NCBI GenBank assembly: GCA_017399915.1
Contig: JAFQAS010000059.1
Coordinates: 1-64,000, forward strand
Reading direction: 5' to 3'
Length of the DNA: 64,000 nt
From: Muribaculaceae bacterium
GTDB lineage: Bacteria; Bacteroidota; Bacteroidia; Bacteroidales; Muribaculaceae
Positions 53,153 through 63,400 of the stretch are shown piece after piece; the stretch's first letter is position 1; the number at the start of each line of letters is the position of its first letter. A program made the position numbers and the translations under genes. The notes beneath the pieces were generated by a model, which searched no databases, was not told the origin of the DNA, and worked only from the letters and a program-made list of their open reading frames with translations.

Positions 53153-55117
53153 ATGAGTCGACGTATTTTAATCAGATTGTCGAAATTGTCATTAATGAAG
53201 GTGTTGTCGGCTACGCCGGCTCCGAGATGGACTGTGTTATTGGCTGATATGGCTATTGTAGCAATAAGTTGCATTCTGACATTTACGTTTAATAGTTATG
53301 TTTCAGGTGAAGGTGTTTGGTATACTCCTGTCATAAAAACAATAATCATATTATTTGCCTACTTGCTTTTTAGCATATTATTTAAGTCGTATCAGTATAT
53401 AGTAAGATTATCTGTAATTGAAGATGTATACCGAATTGCAATGTTGGTGTTTTTTGCGTCGGTGGTGTTGTCATTTGTTGCATTTTCATTTGAGATAATT
53501 ACAGGACAAAGGTATTATAGCATTTGGAATATATTTATTATTGGAGTTTTTGCATTCTCGATAATGATGTGTATGAGATTGACAATAAAATATCTATATA
53601 CACTCATAAATGGAGCCACTGTAGTTAGAAAGCCGGTGATAGTATTGGGATCGGCAATAAATTCCTTTGTATTAGCAAGTGCATTGAAAAATGAAGTTGA
53701 GGGACGTTTTGACCCGGTTGCATTGTTAAGCCTATCAGAAAAGAAAATTAATACCACAGTAAATGGTATCCCCATCATAAAATATGATGCTTCAGCTATT
53801 AATGATGTATTTGCAAAGTATAAATGTGATACATTGTTGTTCTTATCAACTCAGATTGAGTTAATGCGAAGTGGTTTTGCTGATGCGTTTTTTGAAAATG
53901 GCATAAAACTATTGATGCTTAATCAAGTTGAAGAGTTTGATGTAGATGGAAATTCTATGCCAAATTTGTCTACTCATGTGCAAAATATCAAAATTGAAGA
54001 TTTATTAGGCCGTGAAGTGATCAATAATAACAATCCAATGATTGAGCAGCAATTACGTGACCAAGTGGTTTTGATTACAGGTGCTGCAGGTTCAATAGGC
54101 TCTGAAATAGTGCGACAAGTAGCATTGTTTAAAGCGAAAGAGATTGTATTGGTAGATCAAGCAGAAACTCCTATGCATGATTTGCAATTGGAATTAGAAG
54201 AAAAATGTCCTGATGTAGATGTGAAATTGTGCATTGGCGATATTACAAATTTCAATCGTATGAATCATATATTTAGTCAATATCGTCCGAGATATGTGTT
54301 TCATGCCGCAGCTTATAAGCATGTGCCAATGATGGAAAATAATCCATCAGAAGCAATATATACCAACGTTTTTGGCACTAAGAACATTGCGGATTTATCA
54401 ATAAAATATGATGTAGATAAATTTGTGATGATATCAACAGATAAGGCAGTAAATCCAACCAATGTGATGGGGGCATCAAAGCGAATTGCCGAAATTTATG
54501 TGCAATCACTTTTCTTTTACAACAACAAAATAAAAGATGGTCGCCATACACGTTTCATCACAACACGTTTTGGAAATGTTTTAGGTAGTAGTGGTTCTGT
54601 GATACCTCGATTCCGTCAACAAATAGAAGAAGGTGGTCCTGTAACAGTTACTCATCGTGATATTATACGATACTTTATGACTATTCCAGAGGCGTGTTCG
54701 TTGGTATTGGAAGCCGGTTGTATGGGGCAAGGAGGTGAAATATATATCTTCGACATGGGAAAACCTATAAAGATATATGATTTAGCGACTCGTATGATAT
54801 CGTTAGCCGGATTTAGACCGAATGTAGATATTAAGATCGTTGAAACAGGATTACGTCCCGGCGAAAAGCTATATGAGGAATTATTAAATGATAAAGAGCT
54901 CACACTGGCAACAAAGCATAAGAAAATTATGATTGCAAAGGTGAGAACATATAAATTTGAACAAATAACCGAGCATATTGAACGGCTCAAGACAATGTTA
55001 TTGGAGGATAATGTTCACGACATTGTTGCAGAGATGAAGCATATTGTGCCCGAATATAAATCTCAAAATTCACAATGGCAGAAGGTTGATAATGAGATAA
55101 GTGAAAAGGTTAATTAA
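53153..55117 (+). CDS. Membrane UDP-sugar 4,6-dehydratase (WbpM/PglF/CapD type)
   Basis: This 654-residue protein has about four N-terminal membrane helices (residues 28-145), a Rossmann-like CoA-binding-type domain (KPVIVLGSAINSF) and a C-terminal extended SDR domain. The latter has GAAGSIGSE for NAD(P), FHAAAYKHVPMME, MISTDKAVNPTNVMGASKR with the Met and Lys of the S-D-M-K active site of this family, and RFGNVLGSSGSV. Such enzymes convert UDP-GlcNAc to a 4-keto-6-deoxy sugar, the first step to deoxy-amino sugars of capsule, O-antigen or protein glycans. It stands alone, not inside a visible polysaccharide cluster, so it may be part of a general glycosylation pathway. Confidence 0.9.
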   Translation: MSRRILIRLSKLSLMKVLSATPAPRWTVLLADMAIVAISCILTFTFNSYVSGEGVWYTPVIKTIIILFAYLLFSILFKSYQYIVRLSVIEDVYRIAMLVFFASVVLSFVAFSFEIITGQRYYSIWNIFIIGVFAFSIMMCMRLTIKYLYTLINGATVVRKPVIVLGSAINSFVLASALKNEVEGRFDPVALLSLSEKKINTTVNGIPIIKYDASAINDVFAKYKCDTLLFLSTQIELMRSGFADAFFENGIKLLMLNQVEEFDVDGNSMPNLSTHVQNIKIEDLLGREVINNNNPMIEQQLRDQVVLITGAAGSIGSEIVRQVALFKAKEIVLVDQAETPMHDLQLELEEKCPDVDVKLCIGDITNFNRMNHIFSQYRPRYVFHAAAYKHVPMMENNPSEAIYTNVFGTKNIADLSIKYDVDKFVMISTDKAVNPTNVMGASKRIAEIYVQSLFFYNNKIKDGRHTRFITTRFGNVLGSSGSVIPRFRQQIEEGGPVTVTHRDIIRYFMTIPEACSLVLEAGCMGQGGEIYIFDMGKPIKIYDLATRMISLAGFRPNVDIKIVETGLRPGEKLYEELLNDKELTLATKHKKIMIAKVRTYKFEQITEHIERLKTMLLEDNVHDIVAEMKHIVPEYKSQNSQWQKVDNEISEKVN

Positions 55118-55130
55118 TTTAAAAGATATA

Positions 55131-55775
55131 ATGAGAAAATCTATAATATTATTTGTTGCGATTTTTTTGTCATTGCAGTCAAATGCCCAATTTAATTTGG
55201 GCTCATTAATAGAGAAGGTAACCGATGCTAAATCAGATTCAACTTCTACAGAATCAAAAATAGGAAATATTTTAGGAAATTTAGTGGCGACAGATAAAAT
55301 TGAACTAAATCAACTTGTTGGTTCGTGGAATTATTCAAGCCCTGCCGTTAGCTTTAAGAGCGACAATGTATTGAAGAAAATAGGCGGATCAGCTGCATCA
55401 GCGACAGTTGAAGATGAATTGAAGGCTTATTATGAGAAGGCCGGATTAACTAATTTATGCCTCATGGTTGATGAATCAGCGAATTTTACGATGAAAGCAA
55501 AGTTTGCAACGTTGCAAGGAGTGATTGAAAAGGGAGAAGATGGGAATTTTATTTTCAATTTTAGTGCATTTGGTAAAATTAAGATCGGTCAACTTACGGC
55601 ATATACAACATTGTCGGGGAGTACACTGAGCTTAACTTTTGATATCAAGAAATTGGTATCAATAATGAAGAAAGTTTCAGAATTATCTAATAATTCAACT
55701 ATTAAAGGAGCTATGTCATTGTTAGATAGCTATGAAGGAATAAATGCCGGTTTCAAATTGAAAAAGCAGAAATAA
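55131..55775 (+). CDS. DUF4923 family exported protein
   Basis: I start at ATG 55131 (214 residues) where a signal peptide begins (MRKSIILFVAIFLSLQSNAQ); the ORF opens earlier but overlaps the upstream gene. The mature part has a helix (NLGSLIEKVTDAK), then LVGSWNYSSPAVSFKSDNVL, which fits DUF4923 lipocalin-like proteins, and alternating strands to a lysine-rich end. Function unknown. The start lies 13 bases after the dehydratase stop, so co-transcription is likely, and a strong terminator follows. Confidence 0.82.
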   Translation: MRKSIILFVAIFLSLQSNAQFNLGSLIEKVTDAKSDSTSTESKIGNILGNLVATDKIELNQLVGSWNYSSPAVSFKSDNVLKKIGGSAASATVEDELKAYYEKAGLTNLCLMVDESANFTMKAKFATLQGVIEKGEDGNFIFNFSAFGKIKIGQLTAYTTLSGSTLSLTFDIKKLVSIMKKVSELSNNSTIKGAMSLLDSYEGINAGFKLKKQK

Positions 55776-55793
55776 TTAGACAAATAAATAAAC

Positions 55794-55830
55794 AAAACCG
55801 CATCTTAGTTTTTAAGATGCGGTTTTGTCA
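55794..55830. terminator. Bidirectional intrinsic terminator
   Basis: A perfect 14-bp stem (AAAACCGCATCTTA with TAAGATGCGGTTTT), flanked by A and T runs, between the convergent DUF4923 and Dabb genes. Confidence 0.9.
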
Positions 55831-55851
55831 TTTTAGTAATATCTGAAACTA

Positions 55852-56145
55852 TTAGAATTCGTAGTCGACGCAAGCGCGATCCCCTTTGTGACCGGCGAGT
55901 AATCCTGCAGCAGCTACATGTGCAGGGTGTTTTGCATAAACTTCCACATCAGCCATTGTATCAACAATTGCTGTTAGAACCACGTCCCATGTTTCGTTAG
56001 GATTTTCATTAATCCCAACTTCCATAGAACGAAGTACCTCAATTTGTTCGGGAAGAGCCATTAACGCATCTTTAAATTTTAGAGCGACTTCGCGACGTTC
56101 TTCGTCACTACCTGTTAATTTAAATGCTACAATATGTTTTACCAT
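55852..56145 (-). CDS. Dabb (stress-responsive A/B barrel) protein
   Basis: This 97-residue cytoplasmic protein is a Dabb/ferredoxin-like dimeric alpha-beta barrel: MVKHIVAFKLTGSDEE at the start, then VLRSMEVGINENPNETWDVV and YAKHPAHVAA, with the conserved histidines of the family. Dabb proteins range from stress proteins to cyclases, and no specific reaction can be assigned. It begins 22 bases after the ABC-F gene stop on the same strand and is probably co-transcribed with it. Confidence 0.87.
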   Translation of the reverse strand: MVKHIVAFKLTGSDEERREVALKFKDALMALPEQIEVLRSMEVGINENPNETWDVVLTAIVDTMADVEVYAKHPAHVAAAGLLAGHKGDRACVDYEF

Positions 56146-56167
56146 TTTATTTCGAATTATATTGTGA

Positions 56168-57796
<1,629 letters not shown>

Positions 57797-57813
57797 TTAA
57801 TTTTTTCAAAGTG

Positions 57814-57821
57814 CAAAGATA
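57814..57821 (-). promoter_or_regulatory. Promoter -7 element for the ABC-F gene
   Basis: Minus-strand TATCTTTG, 33 bases upstream of the ABC-F ATG. Confidence 0.55.
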
Positions 57822-57920
57822 CGAATTATCGAGCAAAAAGTCATTATGTATGATACAAGATTACTTTTTTTGAGTGTTATTGTCTCAAAAAAACATTAAT
57901 GAATTATCTTTAATAAAAGA

Positions 57921-59246
57921 TTATATCTCCTCTTCTACTATGGTCTCCTCCTCACTTACACCGTCATCTTCTTCTTGATAAAGTATATCAAGTAAGTTCT
58001 TGGCATCGGTAGAGCCTTCGTTGGCTGCGTCAATTAGAAGTTCTTCTGCTGTGTCAAAATTTTTCTCTACTCCGGTTCCTTCTAAGAAGCATATGGCAAG
58101 ATTATATTTTGCATCGGTATGACCTTGTGCAACAGCCTTGTTGTACCATTTTGCAGCTTGAGTATAATCCTTTTTGGTTCCAACTCCATTTTCATAGCAT
58201 ATGGCAAGATTATATTGGGCATCAACATTTCCTTTTGTCGCAGCTTTTTTTAGCCAATATACAGCTTTTTTTGCATTCTTTTTTGGGGTATAATAAAGGT
58301 AGACATTAGCCAAATAAAATTGAGCTAAAACGTCATTGTTATTTGCCGCATCTAATAGTAGGGGAGTGGCTTTAGTTGTATCGGCCACCACTCCAGTGCC
58401 TTCTATATAACATTTTCCTAATATCGCTTTTGCTTCATTGCAACCATTGTTGGCTGATTTTTCGAACCAATTGACAGCAGTTGATTCATTTTTTTCCACA
58501 CCATTGCCGTTAAAGTAGCATTCGCCAATATATAATTGAGCAGTAGGATCTCCTTCGTCAGCAAGTTTTTTGAACCAATAAATTGCTTTGGTATAATCTC
58601 TATTGACCCCTAAGCCTATATAATAACATCGTCCAAGCTTTAATTGAGCACCCTTATTGTTTTGTTCGGCAGCCTTGCTTAACCATTCACATGCGATTTT
58701 GTAGTCTCGATTGACACCTTTGCCCTCGAGATAGCATTCCGCTAATTTAACTATGGCTTCAATATTGTTTTGTTCGGCAGCTTTTGCATACCATTCAGCG
58801 GCAATCTTATAATCTTGAATAGCCCCTTTTCCGTTGGCATAACATTCAGCAAGATGTAATTGAGATATTACATGCCCATTTTTTGCGGCTTTTGTAAACC
58901 ATTTCACAGCTTGAGCAAAATCTTGATCAACACCTTTCCCAAGCTCGAAGCATAATCCAATAATATTTTGAGCTTTAACGTGTCCGGCCTCGGCTGCAGT
59001 TAAAAACCACATAGTCGCTTCTTTAAGGTCTTTGTTAACACCAATGCCATTATAATAACATTCTCCAAGGCGATACTGTGCTTCTGTTACACTGTCTTCG
59101 GCAGCTTCTTTGAATAATTCAATTGCCTTTTTGTAGTCTTTGGCATTATAGGCTGTTTCGGCTTCAGCATATATTTCCTCAGGACTTTTACATGATACGA
59201 TAAGTGATGTGAGGCAAAGTAAACATATAAAATATTTAATATTCAT
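57921..59246 (-). CDS. SEL1-repeat lipoprotein
   Basis: From ATG 59246 the protein has 441 residues and a lipobox (LTSLIVSCKSPEE); an in-frame ATG at 59264 adds six residues. Almost the whole chain is SEL1 repeats of 36 residues (AQYRLGECYYNGIGVNKD, then AKNGHVISQLHLAECYANG), about eleven of them, with an acidic tail (EEDDGVSEEETIVEEEI). It parallels the protein at 1.7-3.1 kb but is a lipoprotein. The zinc-ribbon membrane protein is just upstream, 39 bases from its stop to this start. A scaffold or inhibitor role is possible; no partner is evident. Confidence 0.88.
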   Translation of the reverse strand: MNIKYFICLLCLTSLIVSCKSPEEIYAEAETAYNAKDYKKAIELFKEAAEDSVTEAQYRLGECYYNGIGVNKDLKEATMWFLTAAEAGHVKAQNIIGLCFELGKGVDQDFAQAVKWFTKAAKNGHVISQLHLAECYANGKGAIQDYKIAAEWYAKAAEQNNIEAIVKLAECYLEGKGVNRDYKIACEWLSKAAEQNNKGAQLKLGRCYYIGLGVNRDYTKAIYWFKKLADEGDPTAQLYIGECYFNGNGVEKNESTAVNWFEKSANNGCNEAKAILGKCYIEGTGVVADTTKATPLLLDAANNNDVLAQFYLANVYLYYTPKKNAKKAVYWLKKAATKGNVDAQYNLAICYENGVGTKKDYTQAAKWYNKAVAQGHTDAKYNLAICFLEGTGVEKNFDTAEELLIDAANEGSTDAKNLLDILYQEEDDGVSEEETIVEEEI

Positions 59247-59285
59247 AGCGCAAATATGCATCATATAGTATTAAATAATGAGGAG

Positions 59286-60056
59286 CTATTCCGAAATTTG
59301 TTTAACATTAGTTCCCTCTGTTTGCGTTTCATTGTCTTTTTTTAATGAAGGTTTGACTCCGCTTGATTTTTTTGAAACAGAATCTATATTGGCATTCTGT
59401 TTCTTTGTAGAATCATTTGCATTTGAGGTGTTGTGTGACTCTTCTTTATTTCTAAGTGAAGATGTGTCGCTATCTTTTTTGCGGGGCTTTTCTTTAGGCA
59501 TCTCTGATGGGTAAAAATAAGATATGCCTGATTTCCCTTTGTATTCCCATGTACAATCATAGCTACCTGCATTTTCGATTGTAGGGGTTAATATTAAGCT
59601 AATTGCTGCGCGGTCATTCTTTATGGTAATAACTCCGTCCTCTTTGTTTATTGAGCCTTTTAGGGTTCTTGTTTCACTAACCCCATTTTCTTTAAATATA
59701 CCGGTAATATTGCCTTTTCTTGAAATATTCAATTCAAGCATTACCGTTTGATTATTAACAAAAGTGGCACTGGTTAGATAGAGTTCAGAAGGAATATCTT
59801 GGATTTCGACAAGTGTGGAGTCGGAATACATTCCTATGGAATCGGTTTCATTTTCTAAAAATATATCAAATGCGCCTCCTTTATACATATAAAGACCGAT
59901 TCCGCCAATAATCGCAAATACCAATAACACTATAATTGTAATTAGTACCCCTGTATTGGTCGGCTTGTTTGTTCTATTTGCTTGATTTTCGCCACATACT
60001 GGGCAATATTGGAAATCTTTTTGTATCCATTTTTGGCAGTTCCTACATTGTTTCAT
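59286..60056 (-). CDS. Zinc-ribbon single-pass membrane protein
   Basis: This 256-residue protein begins with a zinc ribbon (MKQCRNCQKW ... YCPVCGENQ, two CxxC pairs), followed by one membrane helix (TGVLITIIVLLVFAIIGGIGLY, about 36-56). A beta-rich outer domain (LTSATFVNNQTVMLELNIS) and a long, polar, low-complexity tail follow (KKDSDTSSLRNKEESHNTS). The ribbon would be cytoplasmic and the rest periplasmic. Proteins of this kind in gut Bacteroidetes have no known function. It shares a transcript with the SEL1 lipoprotein. Confidence 0.82.
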   Translation of the reverse strand: MKQCRNCQKWIQKDFQYCPVCGENQANRTNKPTNTGVLITIIVLLVFAIIGGIGLYMYKGGAFDIFLENETDSIGMYSDSTLVEIQDIPSELYLTSATFVNNQTVMLELNISRKGNITGIFKENGVSETRTLKGSINKEDGVITIKNDRAAISLILTPTIENAGSYDCTWEYKGKSGISYFYPSEMPKEKPRKKDSDTSSLRNKEESHNTSNANDSTKKQNANIDSVSKKSSGVKPSLKKDNETQTEGTNVKQISE

Positions 60057-60147
60057 GATGAGTATAGTTATTTGTAGCGATAATTTCTAATGAAAATTTG
60101 TCTATACAATGTTGTCCTCTAAAATATGTATAAAGAAAAACTTTTTG

Positions 60148-60155
60148 CAAAGATA
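60148..60155 (-). promoter_or_regulatory. Promoter -7 element for the zinc-ribbon/SEL1 pair
   Basis: Minus-strand TATCTTTG directly after the stop of the GIN-domain gene, giving a leader of about 85 bases. Confidence 0.5.
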
Positions 60156-60156
60156 G

Positions 60157-60939
60157 TTATTTTTTTAGAGTTGAAGCACCCATAATCTCTTCTTTTGTTA
60201 TTTTTGAACAATTAAGCTGTTTAATATCAATAGAAGACGCTCCATTTGCTTCAAATTCAGCATTTCTACATTGCCCGATTATAACAATACTTGAAGCCCC
60301 ATTGCAATCAATGTCAAGGTTGTTGCAGCTTGCGTTATTAATATTGGCAGATGAAGCTCCGTCGCAATCGATATTAAGTTCTGATGTGGAAATGTTGTTT
60401 AAGGTAATCATAGAGGCTCCATTACAATCAATGTCAAGACCGCGAGGATTTAAATCTCCATTGTTTCTAAACGAACAAGCACTGGTCAGCTCAACATCTT
60501 CAAGTTTTGACGTGCCATATATTGTGAATTTGAGATAATTATAATTGTTATTTCCTGTTAGGGAAATTCTCAATTTTTGGTCATGGACGTTGATGTCGAG
60601 ATTGCTAGCCGTTTTTTCATCGGTTGTGATTTTAATTGCATACTCGTTATTGGTTACATACTCAACTTCACTTGCACAATTAATCTCTACTTCGTTGAAT
60701 TTTGACAACTCCATTTCTGTGGTATAAATATCGTTATCAGCCGAGTGATTAACTTGTGTAATAGATTGTTGGCTGAATGAATTTGCAGTTAAGCTTGAAT
60801 CATTATTTAAAGTCACACTTGAAGATGCGGAAACTGAATCACTAGAAACAGATTGTTTTGTTTCACTAGTGCTATTATTGCATGCCGATAATAATAGTAA
60901 TAAAAAAATAATGTTTGAAAATAATGATACTTTCTTCAT
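60157..60939 (-). CDS. Head GIN-domain (DUF2807) lipoprotein
   Basis: From ATG 60939 the protein has 260 residues and a lipobox (LLLLLSACNNSTS); the 11-residue upstream extension reads into the glnN intergenic space. A serine-rich linker (SDSVSASSSVTLNNDSS) precedes a right-handed beta-helix-like domain (FNEVEINCASEVEYVTN). It carries repeating motifs of the type LDIDCNGASSI, LNIDCDGASSANI and FEANGASSIDI, the hallmark of DUF2807/GIN domains. These are usually putative surface adhesins or polymer-binding proteins. It starts 33 bases downstream of glnN. Confidence 0.87.
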   Translation of the reverse strand: MKKVSLFSNIIFLLLLLSACNNSTSETKQSVSSDSVSASSSVTLNNDSSLTANSFSQQSITQVNHSADNDIYTTEMELSKFNEVEINCASEVEYVTNNEYAIKITTDEKTASNLDINVHDQKLRISLTGNNNYNYLKFTIYGTSKLEDVELTSACSFRNNGDLNPRGLDIDCNGASMITLNNISTSELNIDCDGASSANINNASCNNLDIDCNGASSIVIIGQCRNAEFEANGASSIDIKQLNCSKITKEEIMGASTLKK

Positions 60940-60971
60940 AAATATTGAGAGTAGAGTTATTAAAATAAACA

Positions 60972-63161
60972 TTATCTAATAAATAATAGTTCTCGATATT
61001 TTGGAAGAGGCCAAATCTCATTATCAACCATTAATTCGAGATCGTCAATATATTCGCGAATTTTTTCCATACAAGGTACAACAGTGTCGTGATAAGCAAG
61101 AGCTTTTTCGCGTTCGCATTCAATGCGATTGGCAACTTTACGAGCCTCAATCATTTTGGCAACTTCATCTTTTGTTTTTGATACATGAGATGCAATACTT
61201 TCGATTGTATTTACATCTTGAGTAGACATCGTTTCTCCCTTTTCTCCGCTAAAAAGTGTGCGTAATTTTAAAACATTATCAACTAATATTGATTGATAGC
61301 GCATAGCAACCGGTACAACGTGGTTAATTGCAAGATCTCCTAAAACTCGAGCCTCAATCTGTATTTTTTTAGTATACATTTCCCATTTTACTTCGTTACG
61401 AGCCTCAAGCTCAATTTTTGTAAATACCCCTGCCTTGCGGAACATTTCAATAGATTGTTCACTTAGATATGCATCGAATATCTTGGCAGCATTTGTTTCA
61501 CAATCGAGGCCACGGCGTGCCGCTTCCTCTTTCCATTCGTTGCTATAGCCGTTGCCATCAAAGTGAATCGCTTTAGATTGGCTTATTAGTTTTTTTATTT
61601 CCTCAAGAAGAGCATGGTTGAGTTTTTCTCCGTTGGCAATGCGTGAATCAACTTTTTCCTTGAAATAGTTTAATTGTTCGGCAACTGCGGCATTGAGGGC
61701 AATCATTGCAGAGGCACAATTGGCCGAGGAACCAACTGCGCGGAATTCAAATCTGTTTCCGGTAAAAGCGAATGGAGATGTACGATTCCTGTCAGTGTTG
61801 TCAACCATAATCTCCGGGATTTGCGACATACCAAGAGAAAGACCTTCTTTGCCAGAGACATTAAATAGCTCGTCGTTGGTGCTATTTTCTACTTTCTCTA
61901 ATATTTCGCTAAGTTGCTTTCCTAAGAATATAGATATGATTGCCGGAGGAGCTTCATTTGCTCCAAGACGATGGCAGTTAGTTGCCGACATTATCGAAGC
62001 TTTTAATAGCCCGTTGTGACGATGCACAGCCGCCATTACATTAACTACAAAAGTTATGAATTGAAGATTCCCTATTGGAGTTTTGCCAGGGGCAAATAAT
62101 TGAATCCCGGTGTCAGTACCAAGACTCCAGTTGTTGTGTTTCCCCGAGCCATTTACTCCGGCAAATGGCTTTTCGTGTAGCAATATGCGGAAATTATGAC
62201 GACGAGCCACTTCGGCCATTAAAGACATTAGTAATAGGTTGTGGTCATTAGCTAAGTTGGTTTCTTCAAAAATTGGCGCTAATTCAAATTGATTTGGAGC
62301 GACTTCGTTATGACGAGTTTTGGCTGGAATGCCTAATTTATGGCATTCAATCTCTAAATCGAGCATAAAAGCATCTACTCGAGATGGAATAGCTCCGAAA
62401 TAGTGGTCTTCAAGTTGCTGATTTTTCGCACTTTCGTGTCCCATAAGGGTGCGGCCGGTCATGACTAAATCAGGGCGAGCTGAGTATAGCGATTCATCAA
62501 CTAAGAAATATTCTTGTTCCCATCCTAAAAAAGATGTAACATGTTTTACATTGGGGTCGAAATATTGAGCAACACCGGTTGCAGCTTTGTCGACACTGTT
62601 AATCGCTCGTAATAGGGGCGCTTTATAATCAAGTGACTCTCCTGTATAAGATATGAATATAGTAGGGATACATAGTGTCTTGCCAAGGATAAATGCCGGA
62701 GAGGATATGTCCCATACAGAATATCCACGAGCTTCAAATGTGTTTCGTATTCCTCCATTAGGAAAACTAGACGCATCGGGTTCTTGTTGCACAAGTAGCT
62801 TCCCTGAAAATTCCTCAACGACACCACCTTTGCCATCTAGATCGATAAACGCATCATGTTTTTCGGCTGTGCCGTCGGTCAATGGATGGAACCAATGAGA
62901 GTAGTGACGAGCACCATTGTCGATAGCCCAACGTTTCATGCCTTCAGCAACACTATCAGCAATGTCACGCGAGAGTGATTCTTTATTGTCAATCGCATTT
63001 ACAAGTGCGTCATATACACTTTGTGGTAAATATTGTGCCATCTTTTGTCGATTAAACACATATTTGCCATAATATTGATTGGGGCGTTCTGTTGGTATTG
63101 CTACATCTACAGCTTTGCGATTATAAGCTTCTTCTACAACTCTGAATCTTAGTTTTGACAT
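60972..63161 (-). CDS. glnN: Type III glutamine synthetase
   Basis: GSIII makes glutamine from glutamate, ammonia and ATP and is the main ammonia-assimilating enzyme of Bacteroidetes. The 729-residue length and sequence match GlnN: the N-terminal FNRQKMAQYLPQSVYDAL region, TDGTAEKHDAFID, GGIRNTFEARGYSVWD, LGWEQEYFLVDE, the glutamate/ATP core KTRHNEVAPNQFELAP, FAGVNGSGKHNNWSLGTD and NRTSPFAFTGNRFEFRAVGS. A helical GSIII-specific C-terminal region follows (residues about 580-729). Type I GS adenylylation motifs are absent, as expected. Nitrogen control of expression is likely but I cannot point to a regulator site. Confidence 0.96.
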   Translation of the reverse strand: MSKLRFRVVEEAYNRKAVDVAIPTERPNQYYGKYVFNRQKMAQYLPQSVYDALVNAIDNKESLSRDIADSVAEGMKRWAIDNGARHYSHWFHPLTDGTAEKHDAFIDLDGKGGVVEEFSGKLLVQQEPDASSFPNGGIRNTFEARGYSVWDISSPAFILGKTLCIPTIFISYTGESLDYKAPLLRAINSVDKAATGVAQYFDPNVKHVTSFLGWEQEYFLVDESLYSARPDLVMTGRTLMGHESAKNQQLEDHYFGAIPSRVDAFMLDLEIECHKLGIPAKTRHNEVAPNQFELAPIFEETNLANDHNLLLMSLMAEVARRHNFRILLHEKPFAGVNGSGKHNNWSLGTDTGIQLFAPGKTPIGNLQFITFVVNVMAAVHRHNGLLKASIMSATNCHRLGANEAPPAIISIFLGKQLSEILEKVENSTNDELFNVSGKEGLSLGMSQIPEIMVDNTDRNRTSPFAFTGNRFEFRAVGSSANCASAMIALNAAVAEQLNYFKEKVDSRIANGEKLNHALLEEIKKLISQSKAIHFDGNGYSNEWKEEAARRGLDCETNAAKIFDAYLSEQSIEMFRKAGVFTKIELEARNEVKWEMYTKKIQIEARVLGDLAINHVVPVAMRYQSILVDNVLKLRTLFSGEKGETMSTQDVNTIESIASHVSKTKDEVAKMIEARKVANRIECEREKALAYHDTVVPCMEKIREYIDDLELMVDNEIWPLPKYRELLFIR

Positions 63162-63205
63162 TCTCTATTATTATGTTGTTTTTAATGTAATTCCAAAATA
63201 CACCA

Positions 63206-63213
63206 CGAAGATA
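63206..63213 (-). promoter_or_regulatory. Possible promoter -7 element for glnN
   Basis: Minus-strand TATCTTCG, 7 of 8 to consensus, 45 bases before the ATG. It overlaps the left arm of an inverted repeat (GATACAACTT / AAGTTGTATC). Confidence 0.4.
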
Positions 63214-63331
63214 CAACTTTTCATGAGAATTATTTCATTTTCTCTCAAATAAAAATAGAGGAAGTTGTATCATTTTACATAAGAAAGTGGTTGGGTTGCA
63301 ACCTCAAGAAGATAGTATTATGTGAAAATAG

Positions 63332-63363
63332 TTGTTCTGAATGCATTATTTTTATTAATTTTG
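63332..63363 (+). promoter_or_regulatory. Promoter of the SUMF1-type gene
   Basis: TTG (63332-63334), a 21-base spacer and TAATTTTG (63356-63363), 37 bases before the ATG. Confidence 0.6.
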
Positions 63364-63400
63364 TAAAAAATAAGAAAAGCTAACAAATATCAATAATATT

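Noticed and set aside
60302-60538. Short plus-strand ORF over repetitive sequence opposite the GIN-domain gene
   Set aside because: The repeats are explained by the CNGAS-type beta-helix repeats of the minus-strand protein.
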